DNA of 60,776 nucleotides. It comes from Paenibacillus phytorum (lineage in GTDB: Bacteria > Bacillota > Bacilli > Paenibacillales > NBRC-103111). Shown here piece after piece: positions 8,481 through 18,031 of the stretch (within the stretch, counting starts at the first letter, position 1; each line of letters begins with the position of its first letter). The DNA is taken from contig NZ_WHOA01000070.1 of assembly GCF_013141715.1 (NCBI RefSeq), positions 1 to 60,776 of the forward strand, in the 5' to 3' direction. Made by a program: the position numbers and the translations under genes. The notes under the pieces were generated by a model. That model searched no databases. It saw only the letters and a list, made by a program, of their open reading frames with translations, and was not told the DNA's origin.

Positions 8481-9230
8481 ATGTTAACGAAATCAATTCC
8501 CAGTCTTTTTACAGTAGGGAACTTATTCCTAGGTGTACTGTCAATTATTCTTGCTTTCAGTGGTGAACATGGAATTGCAGCAGTACTCGTCATTGTCGCT
8601 ATGTTGCTTGATGGACTTGACGGACGTGTTGCCAGAGCTTTGAACGCGCAGAGTGAGTTCGGTAAAGAGTTAGATTCGCTGTCCGATGTCATTTCATTCG
8701 GTGTAGCACCAGCCTTTATCATGTATGTGGTTGCATTTAATGATCCGAGTGTGATTAGTCCGGCATTTGCTTGGATTGTTACAGCGATCTTCCCGATTTG
8801 TGGAGCTCTTCGTTTAGCTCGTTTCAATGTCGTTGCCGGTACGCCTGGTTATTTCATCGGTTTGCCGATTCCAGCAGCAGGCGGTGTACTTTGTACACTA
8901 GCGTTGTTCGTGAACGAAATTAACGTGTATGTTCTGTTGGTGAGTACAATTCTATTGTCTTACTTAATGGTAAGTACAGTGAAGTATCCGAACTTCAAAA
9001 AAGCCGGTATCCCGAAAGCAGCGATCTGGATTACGCCAATTATTGTTGCTGTAGCTATTTTGATTGCTATCAAATGGCCGGAGTCGATTTCTAAAATGAT
9101 TTTCGTACCCCTGTTAGCGTACGCGCTATATGGCCTAAAAAAAAACGTTGATGGGTTCTTCATTCGTCTCCGGAGAAAGAACAAAAGACGCGGCATGGAC
9201 GACACGAATTCAGTGAAATCGGACGTTTAA
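8481..9230 (+). CDS. pssA: CDP-diacylglycerol-serine O-phosphatidyltransferase family protein
   Basis: Membrane enzyme of phospholipid synthesis, 249 aa; most likely makes phosphatidylserine from CDP-diacylglycerol and serine. The CDP-alcohol phosphatidyltransferase signature is complete at residues 44-69 (DGLDGRVAR, then G-x3-D-x3-D). About six to eight hydrophobic segments surround it, and the C-terminus is short and basic. AGAGGTGG precedes ATG 8481. It sits between disA and a convergent small gene and ends at a bidirectional terminator. Substrate is inferred from family and length; other CDP-alcohol transferases share the signature. Confidence 0.88.
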   Translation: MLTKSIPSLFTVGNLFLGVLSIILAFSGEHGIAAVLVIVAMLLDGLDGRVARALNAQSEFGKELDSLSDVISFGVAPAFIMYVVAFNDPSVISPAFAWIVTAIFPICGALRLARFNVVAGTPGYFIGLPIPAAGGVLCTLALFVNEINVYVLLVSTILLSYLMVSTVKYPNFKKAGIPKAAIWITPIIVAVAILIAIKWPESISKMIFVPLLAYALYGLKKNVDGFFIRLRRKNKRRGMDDTNSVKSDV

Positions 9231-9246
9231 GCAGGTTTCGAAAATA

Positions 9247-9300
9247 AAAAGCATTTATTTTCTTCTGATGATTCAGAGAGAAAATAAATGCTTTTTTTTC
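9247..9300. terminator. Bidirectional terminator between pssA and the convergent gene
   Basis: A long perfect stem, AAGCATTTATTTTCT against AGAAAATAAATGCTT, followed by eight Ts on the plus strand and preceded by an A-rich run that serves the minus strand. It separates pssA from the minus-strand gene ending at 9305. Confidence 0.88.
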
Positions 9301-9304
9301 GTCT

Positions 9305-9700
9305 TCATGACATGTTGAAAAGTCCCAGTGTTGTGCATTTCTTCGATTCGTTCTCAACGACTTGCTCCAAATTAACGTCTAGGATGTTACTAAGTGCAGA
9401 CATATAGAAGAGATTTCTACCCAGTTCCGTACTTACGACCTCAATGCATTGTTCACATAAGTGACCAGACACATGAGTACCGAGTACATCCTTGGCTTCA
9501 TCCAAAGTCATCTCTGGATGATACTCTTGCTTGGCTGCATGAACCTGAATACATCCACATTCCGTAATAGATTTGACCACGGAACGATTAGTAGCTGCGC
9601 CAGACTGTTGAAACTTGGATAAGACGTCAAGCAGACTTCGGTGACGGAGTAACAATTCGGATACTTGATCCTGAAACTGCTTTAAAGTCAAGGAGCTCAT
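9305..9700 (-). CDS. Conserved small protein with CxC and CxxC pairs (possibly DUF1573-annotated)
   Basis: 131 aa, the only minus-strand gene in the first 57 kb. The N-terminal third is helical (SLTLKQFQDQVSELLLRHRS). It is followed by ECGCIQVHA and a CEQC pair, with a further cysteine near the end (KKCTTLGLF). Start at 9700 is preferred over 9739 because GAGGTGG lies just upstream of that ATG on the minus strand. I recall similar proteins at this locus in Paenibacillus, sometimes labelled DUF1573, but cannot verify it. The cysteines could bind a metal. Function unknown. Confidence 0.75.
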   Translation of the reverse strand: MSSLTLKQFQDQVSELLLRHRSLLDVLSKFQQSGAATNRSVVKSITECGCIQVHAAKQEYHPEMTLDEAKDVLGTHVSGHLCEQCIEVVSTELGRNLFYMSALSNILDVNLEQVVENESKKCTTLGLFNMS

Positions 9701-9858
9701 TCCATCCACCTCGGGTGTGTTGGTAACTTCCAATTTCATTATAAAGGAAGCCCTCTAATATTTCAATTTTCCATGTAAAGAAGTGATTAACGTTGGAGAA
9801 ATTGGAACATAATTGTAATAAGGCTTAAAACAAGTTTGATTTAGGGGGTGAATCTGTG

Positions 9859-10923
9859 ATGAGGAAATGGGTACAAATCATTTTGGCCATCATGGGTGGT
9901 AGTTTAGGTTATAGTTGGAGTGATTCGATCCTTCGAAAGACAGCGTTAATGAGTGATGCAGGACAAGTTATCTGGATTAATAGTTTATGCGCAGTAGGTA
10001 TGTTCATCCTTTCGTCATGGGTTGCTAGTCAGGGAATGAAGCTGCTTATGAGAGGCGAAAGGAATGTAGCGGATATCCCGGTATCCGATCTGCTCTCAGG
10101 TACATTAGGATTAGTCATTGGACTGCTTATATCTGTATTGGTGTTCCCTGTATTAGAGCAGGCGAAGTGGGCAGGTCCCTTTTTACCGTTCATTGTATCT
10201 GCGGTACTAGCTGTAATGGGATTCCGTATCGGTTACAGCAAGCGGGAAGAGCTGGTTCAGATCATTGCAAAGAGCCGGTCCACAGGCCCGGAGAAGCAGA
10301 CACACCGTCCTTATGAGGAGCATAAGATTCTCGATACTAGCGTCATTATTGATGGCAGGATCGCTGATATTTGCAAAACAGGATTTATCGAGGGTACCCT
10401 CGTTATTCCCGAATTTGTCTTGGAAGAGCTGCAGCACATTGCCGATTCATCGGATTTACTCAAGCGGAATCGCGGTCGACGCGGTCTGGACATTTTGAAC
10501 AAGATCCAAAAGGAACTTGAAGTGAAAGTGCTCATTTACGAAGGAGATTTCGAGGAAATATCTGAAGTAGATAGCAAGCTAGTCCGGCTCGCAAAAGTAC
10601 TGCAAGGCAAAGTGATTACGAATGATTTCAATCTAAACAAAGTATGTGAACTGCAAGGTGTTTCGGTGCTCAATATCAACGACCTCGCGAATGCAGTGAA
10701 GCCTGTTGTCCTGCCTGGTGAAGAAATCATAGTTCAAGTCATTAAGGATGGCAAGGAGCATGGACAAGGTGTAGCTTATCTGGACGACGGTACGATGATC
10801 GTGGTGGAAGGCGGTCGCGAATTCATCGGGATGACACTCGAAGTGATGGTCACAAGTGTCCTGCAGACATCGGCGGGACGTATGATTTTCGCGAAACCGA
10901 AACTATTGGAAAAAGCACAGTAA
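9859..10923 (+). CDS. yacL: YacL-type PIN/TRAM domain membrane protein
   Basis: 354 aa integral membrane protein. Four hydrophobic segments in the first ~115 residues, then a PIN-like nuclease fold beginning KILDTSVIIDGRIADI with conserved acidic residues, and a C-terminal TRAM domain (GQGVAYLDDGTMIVVE) expected to bind RNA. ATG 9859 follows GGGGGTG; GTG 9856 is possible. The position upstream of ispD matches B. subtilis yacL. Nuclease activity is predicted from the fold, not demonstrated here. Confidence 0.9.
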   Translation: MRKWVQIILAIMGGSLGYSWSDSILRKTALMSDAGQVIWINSLCAVGMFILSSWVASQGMKLLMRGERNVADIPVSDLLSGTLGLVIGLLISVLVFPVLEQAKWAGPFLPFIVSAVLAVMGFRIGYSKREELVQIIAKSRSTGPEKQTHRPYEEHKILDTSVIIDGRIADICKTGFIEGTLVIPEFVLEELQHIADSSDLLKRNRGRRGLDILNKIQKELEVKVLIYEGDFEEISEVDSKLVRLAKVLQGKVITNDFNLNKVCELQGVSVLNINDLANAVKPVVLPGEEIIVQVIKDGKEHGQGVAYLDDGTMIVVEGGREFIGMTLEVMVTSVLQTSAGRMIFAKPKLLEKAQ

Positions 10924-10939
10924 AACCAGTATGATAAGG

Positions 10940-11040
10940 AGATGTAACATAGCTCTTACTAGTTGATGGGAAAGTATATACTTTTGCTTTGCATCAACCT
11001 TGACAAACCGCTCGTCCAAAAAGGACGACGGAGTCGTTTA
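10940..11040 (+). promoter_or_regulatory. Structured leader upstream of ispD
   Basis: Two stems are visible in this non-coding stretch: GTTGATG pairing with CATCAAC around an inner AAAGTATATACTTT palindrome, and CGTCC-AAAAA-GGACG. No U-tract follows, so these are not simple terminators. TTGACA occurs near 11001 without an obvious -10. A dispersed repeat unit follows at 11051. Confidence 0.45.
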
Positions 11041-11050
11041 TCCTTGGGCC

Positions 11051-11089
11051 TATGCTTACGAAGAAAGCTTTCTTTCTGAAAGCACTTAG
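11051..11089 (+). repeat. Dispersed palindromic repeat, copy 1
   Basis: TATGCTTACGAAGAAAG followed by the hairpin GCTTTC-TTTCT-GAAAGC. It shares its 5' half with the units at 43561 (inverted) and 48573. It lies about 10 bases before the ispD ribosome-binding site. Confidence 0.65.
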
Positions 11090-11100
11090 TTGGAGGTCAT

Positions 11101-11805
11101 ATGGAGAAGCTAGGAGTTATCATCGTGGCAGCGGGCAAGGGCTCGCGAATGGGAACGGCTGAAAGTAAACAATACTTACAACTGGGACACAAGCCAATTC
11201 TGGTACATACCTTGCAATTATTTCAAAACATACATGAAGTGGATGAAATCATTCTCGTTGTTGGGGGAACTGATGTAGATCGCTGTAGAGGCTATGTACA
11301 GGACCACGCTCTCTCCAAGGTCACTCATGTGCTAGCAGGAGGCGCCGAACGTCAAGATTCCGTTAGACGGGGTCTGGACTCCCTACAGAGGGGTACAACG
11401 TGGGTACTCGTTCATGACGGTGTTAGGCCTTTCGTGAAAAAAGAACATGTGTTCGATTGCCTATTGAAAGCGCAAGAACAGGGTGCAGCAGTGTTGGCCG
11501 TTCCTGTTAAGGATACGATCAAAATCGTAGATACCGAGAAACGAATTCAATCTACACCCGATAGACGAAGCTTGTGGGCGATCCAAACGCCGCAAGCTTT
11601 TCGGTTTTCTCTTCTACAGGAAGCGCATGAACGGGCTCTTCACGATGATTTCATGGGGACGGACGATGCGATGTTGGTGGAACGAATAGGAACGACGGTG
11701 CATGTGGTCGAAGGGGACTATTATAATATTAAGATTACGACACCGGAAGATTTGCCATGGGCAGAATGGATACTACACAACGTAAGGGGAGAGGGACAGC
11801 TATGA
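11101..11805 (+). CDS. ispD: 2-C-methyl-D-erythritol 4-phosphate cytidylyltransferase
   Basis: Third step of the MEP isoprenoid pathway, 234 aa: joins MEP to CTP. The nucleotide-binding N-terminus reads [13 protein letters not shown]; later motifs include [17 protein letters not shown] and [15 protein letters not shown] is 6 nt before ATG. It overlaps ispF by four bases (ATGA), so the two MEP genes are translationally coupled. Typical length. Confidence 0.97.
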   Translation: MEKLGVIIVAAGKGSRMGTAESKQYLQLGHKPILVHTLQLFQNIHEVDEIILVVGGTDVDRCRGYVQDHALSKVTHVLAGGAERQDSVRRGLDSLQRGTTWVLVHDGVRPFVKKEHVFDCLLKAQEQGAAVLAVPVKDTIKIVDTEKRIQSTPDRRSLWAIQTPQAFRFSLLQEAHERALHDDFMGTDDAMLVERIGTTVHVVEGDYYNIKITTPEDLPWAEWILHNVRGEGQL

Positions 11806-12287
11806 TTCGCGTAGGACAAGGATTTGATGTTCATCAGTTGGTGGAAGGCCGCAAGTGCATTATTGGAGGCGTGACAATTCCTTATGAAAAAGGGCTGCTC
11901 GGTCATTCTGATGCCGACGTACTGCTGCACGCTATTAGTGATGCTATTCTGGGAGCGCTAGGTTTAGGCGATATCGGAAAACATTTCCCGGATACGGCTG
12001 CAGAGTTCAAGGATGCGGACAGTCTGGAACTGCTGAAACAGGTTTGGCAGCTGGCTAAGGACAAAGGTTATCACCTAGGGAATACGGACTCAACCATCAT
12101 TGCCCAGAAGCCCAAAATGGCCCCGTACATCCCGCAGATGGTAGAAATTATTGCCGCTGCGCTAGATGCTAAGCCAGATCAAGTCAATGTGAAGGCTACG
12201 ACGACGGAACAGCTTGGTTTCACCGGTCGAGGCGAAGGAATTGCTGCACAATCGGTTGTTTGTTTAATTCGAGATGTGCTAGAATAG
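11802..12287 (+). CDS. ispF: 2-C-methyl-D-erythritol 2,4-cyclodiphosphate synthase
   Basis: MEP-pathway cyclase, 161 aa. Zinc-ligand motif GFDVHQL (Asp and His), then [19 protein letters not shown] and the C-terminal [21 protein letters not shown] 11802 is chosen over an upstream in-frame start at 11757 because the protein then begins [11 protein letters not shown] as in the family, with GGGGAGAGGG upstream. It overlaps the ispD stop. Confidence 0.97.
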   Translation: MIRVGQGFDVHQLVEGRKCIIGGVTIPYEKGLLGHSDADVLLHAISDAILGALGLGDIGKHFPDTAAEFKDADSLELLKQVWQLAKDKGYHLGNTDSTIIAQKPKMAPYIPQMVEIIAAALDAKPDQVNVKATTTEQLGFTGRGEGIAAQSVVCLIRDVLE

Positions 12288-12318
12288 CAGGTAATATTGG
12301 GGAGAAGAGGTTACACAC

Positions 12319-13773
12319 ATGAATCAGCCTTTACGTGTGCGTTATGCACCTAGTCCGACTGGACATTTACATATTGGCGGTGCTCGTACAGCACTGTTTG
12401 ATTATTTATTGGCGCGTCGCCACGGCGGTGCGTTCGTTGTTCGTTTTGAAGATACGGATCAAACTCGTCATAAAGAGTCTGGTATCGAGGATCAACTGAA
12501 TGGCCTTAGATGGCTTGGTTTAGAGTGGGATGAGAGCGTAGATATCGGAGGTCCATACGGTCCTTATCGTCAGATGGAGCGACTGGATATTTATCAGACA
12601 TATCTCGATCAATTGGTTCAGAGCGGCCATGCTTATCATTGCTATTGCTCAGAAGCGGATTTGGAGCAGGAGCGGGCAGAGCAAGAAGCGCGCGGAGAAA
12701 TGGGTGGTTATTCAGGTAAATGCCGCAATTTAACACCTGATCAGATTGTTGCTTATCAAGCTGAAGGTCGTAAGGCATCCATTCGTTTCCGTGTTCCAGA
12801 AGACCGGATTATCGGCTTCGAGGACAAGGTGCGCGAGCATGTTGAATTTGAATCCAATGGGATTGGTGATTTCATCATTGCACGTACCGATGGCATTCCA
12901 ACCTATAATTTTGCTGTCATTGTGGATGATCATTTGATGAAAATCAATCTGGTTATTCGCGGTGAGGAGCATCTGTCCAATACACCAAGACAAATCCTCA
13001 TGTACGAAGCACTGGGACTTCCTGTGCCTGACTTTGCTCATTTGGCGCTTATCTTGAATCCTGATCGTAAAAAAATGAGTAAACGGGATGAATCCATCAT
13101 TCAGTTTATCGAACAGTACAAAGAGCTAGGCTATCTGCCTGAAGCTGTTGTTAACTTCATTGCCCTTCTCGGTTGGTCCCCTGGCGGCGAAGAAGAGATG
13201 TTCACGAAGGAAGAGCTTATTGCCCAGTTTGACCTGGATCGTGTATCCAAAAGTCCAGCTGTGTTTGATATGGATAAATTGAATTGGATGAACAATGCTT
13301 ATTTGAAAAAGGCCCCGCTCTCCCGAGTGGTCGAGCTAAGTGTGCCTCATCTGCAAAAGGCTGGATACATCCAAGGTGATTTGGATGCAGCAGGTCAAGA
13401 GTGGGTAACGGCCCTGGTAGGCCTCAATCAAGAGAGAATGCGTTTCGCGGCGGAAATCGTCGAGTTATCGAGCATTTTCTTCAAAGAAGAGCTAGTTATC
13501 GATGAGGAAGCTTCTGCTGTATTGAAAGAGGAGCATGTGCCTGTTGTGCTGGCAAGCTTCCTGACGCAAGTCGAGCAAGCGGAAGCTTTCACCGTAGAAG
13601 CCATTCCTGCTTTGCTGAAACAAGTGCAGAAGGATACAGGCTTCAAAGGAAAACAACTGTTCATGTCTATTCGTTCTGCGCTAACGGGTCAAGTACACGG
13701 ACCGGACTTAAATGTGTCCCTTTACTTACTTGGCAAAGAAAAAGTCGCATCACGTCTAAGGAACTTATTGTAA
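12319..13773 (+). CDS. gltX: Glutamyl-tRNA synthetase
   Basis: Class I aminoacyl-tRNA synthetase, 484 aa. The HIGH-equivalent [10 protein letters not shown] follows YAPSPTG; KMSKR appears in [10 protein letters not shown] cysteine-containing zinc-like insertion (CYCSEAD ... GKC) is present. In Bacillales this enzyme is usually non-discriminating, also charging tRNA-Gln for later amidation; that is family knowledge, not shown here. Thirty-one bases after ispF with GGGGAGAAGAGG upstream, same order as other Bacillales. Confidence 0.97.
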   Translation: MNQPLRVRYAPSPTGHLHIGGARTALFDYLLARRHGGAFVVRFEDTDQTRHKESGIEDQLNGLRWLGLEWDESVDIGGPYGPYRQMERLDIYQTYLDQLVQSGHAYHCYCSEADLEQERAEQEARGEMGGYSGKCRNLTPDQIVAYQAEGRKASIRFRVPEDRIIGFEDKVREHVEFESNGIGDFIIARTDGIPTYNFAVIVDDHLMKINLVIRGEEHLSNTPRQILMYEALGLPVPDFAHLALILNPDRKKMSKRDESIIQFIEQYKELGYLPEAVVNFIALLGWSPGGEEEMFTKEELIAQFDLDRVSKSPAVFDMDKLNWMNNAYLKKAPLSRVVELSVPHLQKAGYIQGDLDAAGQEWVTALVGLNQERMRFAAEIVELSSIFFKEELVIDEEASAVLKEEHVPVVLASFLTQVEQAEAFTVEAIPALLKQVQKDTGFKGKQLFMSIRSALTGQVHGPDLNVSLYLLGKEKVASRLRNLL

Positions 13774-13799
13774 AGCGGGTTTCTTTTCGCTATACTTAG

Positions 13800-14074
13800 T
13801 TCAATATCGAATGCAATGATCAGGAGAGTACGTTTAACTAGGGATTTATCAGAGAGGATAATCAAAGTCGCGAGGCTTTGGCTGTGAGTTATCCAATTCC
13901 TGTAATCGGAAATGCACCTGGGAGCTGCCGCGCCGAATACTCGTAAGAGTAGGGTAGGCGCAGCCGGAATACCCACGTTACGGGAACTTAAGTTGGGAGA
14001 CTTCCGAGTCACCAAGCAGAGTGGAACCGCGATAACTACGCCTCTGCAGCCATATGGCTGCGGGGGCTTTTTTT
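13800..14074 (+). promoter_or_regulatory. Cysteine T-box riboswitch leader
   Basis: tRNA-sensing leader of cysE-cysS. Landmarks in order: AGAGAGG of Stem I near 13851, GGCTGTGA (about 13880), the specifier region GGAAATGCACCTGGGAG with UGC (Cys) at 13913-13915, the T-box AGAGTGGAACCGCG at 14018-14031, and a terminator stem GCAGCC-ATAT-GGCTGC with a run of Ts from 14067. Uncharged tRNA-Cys should pair with UGC and the T-box and favour antitermination. The 346-base gap between gltX and cysE is explained by this element. Confidence 0.92.
14041..14074 (+). terminator. T-box terminator hairpin
   Basis: GCAGCC-ATAT-GGCTGC with a G-rich 3' extension, followed by seven Ts. It is the competing structure to the T-box antiterminator and controls read-through into cysE-cysS. 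Confidence 0.85.
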
Positions 14075-14119
14075 GTTTTAGAAGGATCCTTGTATGATTT
14101 CTACGAAGAAGGTGAGAAC

Positions 14120-14791
14120 ATGTGGGCAACGATCAAATCTGATATATCCGCCGTATTCGATAACGACCCGGCTGCACGCAGCTGGTTTGAGGTTGTTTTT
14201 ACGTATTCTGGTCTTCATGCAATTTGGTCCCATCGGATCGGCCATTGGTTTTACAAGCGGGGAATGTATACTATCGCTCGTATCGTTTCACAGTGGAGCA
14301 GGTTCATGACAGGGATTGAGATTCATCCGGGTGCGACGATAGGGAAAAGACTGTTTATTGATCATGGCATGGGTGTTGTTATCGGGGAAACCTGTGAGAT
14401 TGGTGACGATGTCATCCTATACCAAGGCGTAACCTTAGGGGGTACGGGTAAGGAAAAAGGTAAGAGGCATCCAACTATTGGCAATAATGTAGTTATTGGT
14501 TCGGGTGCCAAAATTCTCGGTTCTTTCCTTGTAGGCGAAAATTCACGTATTGGTTCTAATGCGGTGGTTATTCAGGAAGTTCCTTCAAATAGCACCGTCG
14601 TTACTATCCCTGCTAAACTTGTGAAGCGGGACGGGGTTCGTGTGAATCGTTTGGACCATGGAAACTTACCTGATCCCATTGTTGATATATTTCAGGAATT
14701 ACAGAATCAGATTAATGATTTAAAACAGCAACTTGAACAAGAACGCCTTAAGAATGGAGAAACGAGAGAACATGACACTCAGAGTGTATAA
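14120..14791 (+). CDS. cysE: Serine O-acetyltransferase
   Basis: First step of cysteine synthesis from serine, 223 aa. N-terminal helical domain, then left-handed beta-helix of hexapeptide repeats ([32 protein letters not shown]). The active-site DH pair is in FIDHGMG. The open frame extends upstream into the T-box, but ATG 14120 (MWATIKSDI) with GAAGGTG upstream is the sensible start. Under Cys T-box control with cysS, which it overlaps by 20 nt. The tail is charged and coiled-coil-like ([14 protein letters not shown]). Confidence 0.96.
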   Translation: MWATIKSDISAVFDNDPAARSWFEVVFTYSGLHAIWSHRIGHWFYKRGMYTIARIVSQWSRFMTGIEIHPGATIGKRLFIDHGMGVVIGETCEIGDDVILYQGVTLGGTGKEKGKRHPTIGNNVVIGSGAKILGSFLVGENSRIGSNAVVIQEVPSNSTVVTIPAKLVKRDGVRVNRLDHGNLPDPIVDIFQELQNQINDLKQQLEQERLKNGETREHDTQSV

Positions 14792-16172
14792 TACGCTAAC
14801 GCGGAAAAAAGAAGATTTCGTGCCAATTGAACCAGGCAAAGTGAAGATGTACGTTTGCGGGCCTACTGTGTATAACTATATTCATATTGGTAACGGCAGG
14901 CCGGTAATTTTCTTCGATGTTGTCCGTCGCTATTTGGAGTCTCAGAAGTATGAAGTGACCTATATTACGAACTTTACCGATGTGGATGATAAAATGATTC
15001 GTAAAGCCGAGGAGTTGGCTGTAACCGTTCCGGAGCTTGCAGAAACATTCATTCAAGCCTTTTTGGACGACGTCAAAACGCTTGGTGTTCACGATGCTAC
15101 CTTGAATCCGCGCGTTACGGAGAACATTCAGGAAATTATCGATTTCATTGCTGCCCTCGTTGAGAAAGATTTCGCTTACGAAGCCCGCGGTGACGTTTAT
15201 TACCGAACAAGTAAATTTGCTGAGTATGGTAAGTTATCCAATCAAAATCTGGAAGAGCTCCAATACGGTATCCGTATTGAAGTAGACGATCGCAAAGAGA
15301 GTCCTCAGGATTTTGTTCTGTGGAAAGCGGCCAAACCGGGAGAAATTTATTGGGATAGCCCATGGGGTCAAGGCCGTCCAGGCTGGCATATCGAATGCTC
15401 CGCCATGGTGCGCAAATATTTGGGTGAAACGATTGATATACACGGTGGCGGACAAGATTTGACCTTCCCGCATCACGAGTGTGAAATCGCTCAGACGGAA
15501 GCTGTAACGGGGCATCCGATGGCTAATTATTGGCTGCACAATGCCTTCCTTAACATTGACAATGAGAAGATGTCCAAGTCACTTGGCAACGGGATTCTTA
15601 TTCGTGATCTAGTTAAACAAATCAAGCCGCAAGTGTTCCGTTTCTTCATGTTGTCCGCGCACTATCGCAATCCGCTGAATTTCAGCGATGAGAGCTTGAA
15701 ACAAGCCTCTAATGCGTTAGAACGTATTCAAAATGCTTATGATAACCTGAAGCACCGCCTTACTACTGCTTCTGCGACTAACGAAATAGAATCAGCACTA
15801 ACGGATCGTTTGGCTGCGATTGCGAGCCAGTTTGATGATAAGATGAATGATGATTTCAATACTCCGGATGCTATTACAGCGGTATTCGACCTTGTTGCTG
15901 AAGCTAACCTGTATCTGCAACAGGAGCGGGTAAATGCTGCCGCACTGCAGCTTTTCTTGGATCAGCTGCAAGCCTTTGACCAAACCTTAGGGATTCTTTC
16001 ACAGCAATCGGATGAGCTGTTAGATGAAGAGATTGAGCAGTTGATTATCGAACGAACGGAATCGCGTAAGTCGAAGAACTGGGCCCGCGCAGATGAAATT
16101 CGTGACCTGCTCACAGAGAAAGGGATATTCCTTGAGGATACACCACAGGGAATACGCTGGCGCCGTAAATGA
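14772..16172 (+). CDS. cysS: Cysteinyl-tRNA synthetase
   Basis: Class I synthetase, 466 aa. [13 protein letters not shown] holds the HIGH-type motif and one zinc cysteine; WHIECSAM and FPHHECE supply the other zinc ligands; KMSKSLGN is the KMSKS loop. ATG 14772 (MTLRVYNTL) fits the family start; it lies inside the end of cysE. Same T-box leader, so cysteine synthesis and charging rise together when tRNA-Cys is uncharged. Confidence 0.97.
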   Translation: MTLRVYNTLTRKKEDFVPIEPGKVKMYVCGPTVYNYIHIGNGRPVIFFDVVRRYLESQKYEVTYITNFTDVDDKMIRKAEELAVTVPELAETFIQAFLDDVKTLGVHDATLNPRVTENIQEIIDFIAALVEKDFAYEARGDVYYRTSKFAEYGKLSNQNLEELQYGIRIEVDDRKESPQDFVLWKAAKPGEIYWDSPWGQGRPGWHIECSAMVRKYLGETIDIHGGGQDLTFPHHECEIAQTEAVTGHPMANYWLHNAFLNIDNEKMSKSLGNGILIRDLVKQIKPQVFRFFMLSAHYRNPLNFSDESLKQASNALERIQNAYDNLKHRLTTASATNEIESALTDRLAAIASQFDDKMNDDFNTPDAITAVFDLVAEANLYLQQERVNAAALQLFLDQLQAFDQTLGILSQQSDELLDEEIEQLIIERTESRKSKNWARADEIRDLLTEKGIFLEDTPQGIRWRRK

Positions 16173-16600
16173 GCGAGTCCATCCATGATGCTGCGAACCT
16201 TTTTATTTTCCCGCCATCTAAAAGTCCCCATTTACTGAATCCGCTTGTATTGGCTTATATAGGGGATGCTGTGTATGAAGTGTACATCAGGCAATATGTG
16301 ATTTCTGGAGCTAACCATCGGCCGAACCATTTGCACAAAGCATCGACGGGATATGTCTCAGCCAAAGCGCAATCCAAATTGTTGGAGGCTTTGATGCCGA
16401 TGCTATCGGAAGAAGAAGTAGACATGGTAAAGCGGGGACGCAATGCCAAATCAGGAACTACAGCCAAAAACGCGGAAGTGCTGGAATACCGGCATAGCAC
16501 CGCGTTTGAGTGCTTAATCGGATATTTGTACTATAAACAATCTTTTGAGAGATTGAAGGAAATATTAGACTTTGCAATTGCTTACAAGCAGAACAAGTAG
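16169..16600 (+). CDS. mrnC: Mini-ribonuclease III
   Basis: Small RNase III-like enzyme lacking a dsRNA-binding domain, 143 aa; matures 23S rRNA ends in Bacillus. The catalytic motif is [18 protein letters not shown], and ECLIGYLYY near the C-terminus is the second conserved block. It overlaps cysS by four bases (ATGA). Gene order cysS-mrnC-rlmB-rae1 is as in B. subtilis. Confidence 0.95.
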   Translation: MSESIHDAANLFIFPPSKSPHLLNPLVLAYIGDAVYEVYIRQYVISGANHRPNHLHKASTGYVSAKAQSKLLEALMPMLSEEEVDMVKRGRNAKSGTTAKNAEVLEYRHSTAFECLIGYLYYKQSFERLKEILDFAIAYKQNK

Positions 16601-16653
16601 CTTAAGCTAACGATGATTGTATTGTTCAAGAAAAACTTTTAGGAGGAACAGGA

Positions 16654-17394
16654 ATGGATGAAGAATATATCGGCGGGAAGCACTCCGTTCTAGAGGCGCT
16701 TCGTGCTGGTCGGACGATTAATAAAATTTGGATCGCAGAGAGTGCTCAGAAGCAATTCGCAGGTCCTATTGTAGCAGAAGCCAAAAATGTAGGTATTATC
16801 GTTCAGTTTACGGATAAGCGCAAGCTGGACCAAATGGCCGAAGGACTACAACACCAAGGAGTTGTAGCGCAAGTTGCTGCTTATGAGTATGTCGAAGTAG
16901 AGGATATTCTAGATAAGGCTAAAGAGCTCGGGCAAGAACCTTTTATCCTGATTCTTGATGAGATCGAGGATCCGCATAATCTGGGCTCGATTCTGCGAAC
17001 AGCAGATTGCACGGGTGTTCATGGCGTCATTATCCCTAAGCGGCGTTCCGTTGGACTTACAGCTACGGTTTCCAAGACTTCAGCTGGGGCCGTTGAATAT
17101 GTTCCCGTTGCACGTGTGACGAATATTGCGCAGACAATTGAGAAATTAAAAGAACAGGGAGTTTGGGTTGCTGGAACGGATGTGTCCGCTGCTCAGGATG
17201 TGTATAAAGCCAACTTTAGTATTCCAATAGCTCTTGTTATCGGGAATGAAGGTAAAGGTGTAGGTCGATTAATTAAGGAGAAATGTGACTTCTTAGTTAA
17301 GCTTCCGATGGCAGGACATGTGAATTCTTTGAATGCGTCCGTCGCCGCGGGTGTATTGATGTATGAAGTGGTTAGACAGCGAAATAAGAGTTAA
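16654..17394 (+). CDS. rlmB: 23S rRNA 2'-O-ribose methyltransferase (TrmH/RlmB family)
   Basis: SPOUT methyltransferase, 246 aa. An N-terminal L30e-like substrate-binding domain is followed by the SPOUT fold with DEIEDPHNLGSILRTADC, IGNEGKGVGR and the knot region MAGHVNSLNASVAAGVLMYE. Family members methylate G2251 of 23S rRNA; the exact target here is inferred. AGGAGGAACAGG precedes the ATG. It is followed after 5 nt by rae1. Confidence 0.94.
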   Translation: MDEEYIGGKHSVLEALRAGRTINKIWIAESAQKQFAGPIVAEAKNVGIIVQFTDKRKLDQMAEGLQHQGVVAQVAAYEYVEVEDILDKAKELGQEPFILILDEIEDPHNLGSILRTADCTGVHGVIIPKRRSVGLTATVSKTSAGAVEYVPVARVTNIAQTIEKLKEQGVWVAGTDVSAAQDVYKANFSIPIALVIGNEGKGVGRLIKEKCDFLVKLPMAGHVNSLNASVAAGVLMYEVVRQRNKS

Positions 17395-17399
17395 TTGAA

Positions 17400-17912
17400 A
17401 TGGAACAGTTTCTGATTGTTGATGGCTACAATATTATTGGCGCATGGCCGGAGCTGAGTAAGCTGAAGGACACGGATTTGGAGGGCGCTCGCGATCAGTT
17501 AATTCATATGCTGGCGGAGTTTCAATCCTACTCGGGTATGAAAGTATACCTCGTTTTTGATGCCTATATGGTACCTGGACTTGGTAAGAAATATGTGCAG
17601 AGTAAGCTTATAGTACTCTATACCAAAGAGAAGGAAACGGCAGATGAACGGATCGAACGCCTGGTCACGAATCTGATGGGAAGGCGTAAGCAGATCTACG
17701 TAGCCACCTCGGATATGATTGAGCAGCATGTCATTTTCGGTAAAGGAGCTCTTCGGATGCCCGCTGGTGAACTGCTAGTCAAAATCAAACAGAATCGCAA
17801 AGAAGTGAGAGAACGTATTCATCCTGAAACCTCATCCAAGCGTAATCCGTTCGAAGGTAAACTGAGCCATGAGCTCAAAGAGCAGTTCGAGCGGTGGCGA
17901 AGAGGAGAGTGA
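17400..17912 (+). CDS. rae1: Ribosome-associated endonuclease Rae1 (NYN domain)
   Basis: 170 aa NYN/PIN-like RNase, formerly YacP, which cleaves mRNA in the ribosomal A site in B. subtilis. The N-terminus reads FLIVDGYNIIGAWPEL with the catalytic Asp; further acidic residues occur in LVFDAYMVPG and YVATSDMIEQ. Close spacing to rlmB implies co-transcription. The C-terminus is basic, as expected for a ribosome-associated factor. Confidence 0.92.
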   Translation: MEQFLIVDGYNIIGAWPELSKLKDTDLEGARDQLIHMLAEFQSYSGMKVYLVFDAYMVPGLGKKYVQSKLIVLYTKEKETADERIERLVTNLMGRRKQIYVATSDMIEQHVIFGKGALRMPAGELLVKIKQNRKEVRERIHPETSSKRNPFEGKLSHELKEQFERWRRGE

Positions 17913-17946
17913 ATCCTCCAAATGCTAGAAATGGTGCGGTTCCCCG

Positions 17947-17976
17947 TTGACGGTGTGAGTTTGCTTCATGTATACT
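17947..17976 (+). promoter_or_regulatory. Promoter of sigH
   Basis: TTGACG at 17947-17952 and TATACT at 17971-17976 with an 18-bp spacer, in the gap between rae1 and sigH. Sigma-A-like. In B. subtilis sigH transcription is repressed by AbrB; no operator could be assigned here. Confidence 0.7.
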
Positions 17977-18031
17977 TAACCTAAACTTTTATAGTGAATC
18001 TGGGTAGTCCTGCAGGCCGGAGGGATTGTTG

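Noticed and set aside
13912..14097. Plus-strand 61-codon frame in the T-box region
   Set aside because: Covers the specifier and terminator of the riboswitch; translation would be incompatible with RNA folding.
14054..14119. N-terminal extension of cysE
   Set aside because: It would begin within the T-box terminator; ATG 14120 has a proper ribosome site and the family N-terminus.
13722..14129. Minus-strand frame across the T-box leader
   Set aside because: The region is explained by Stem I, specifier, T-box and terminator of a Cys T-box; the frame has no features of its own.
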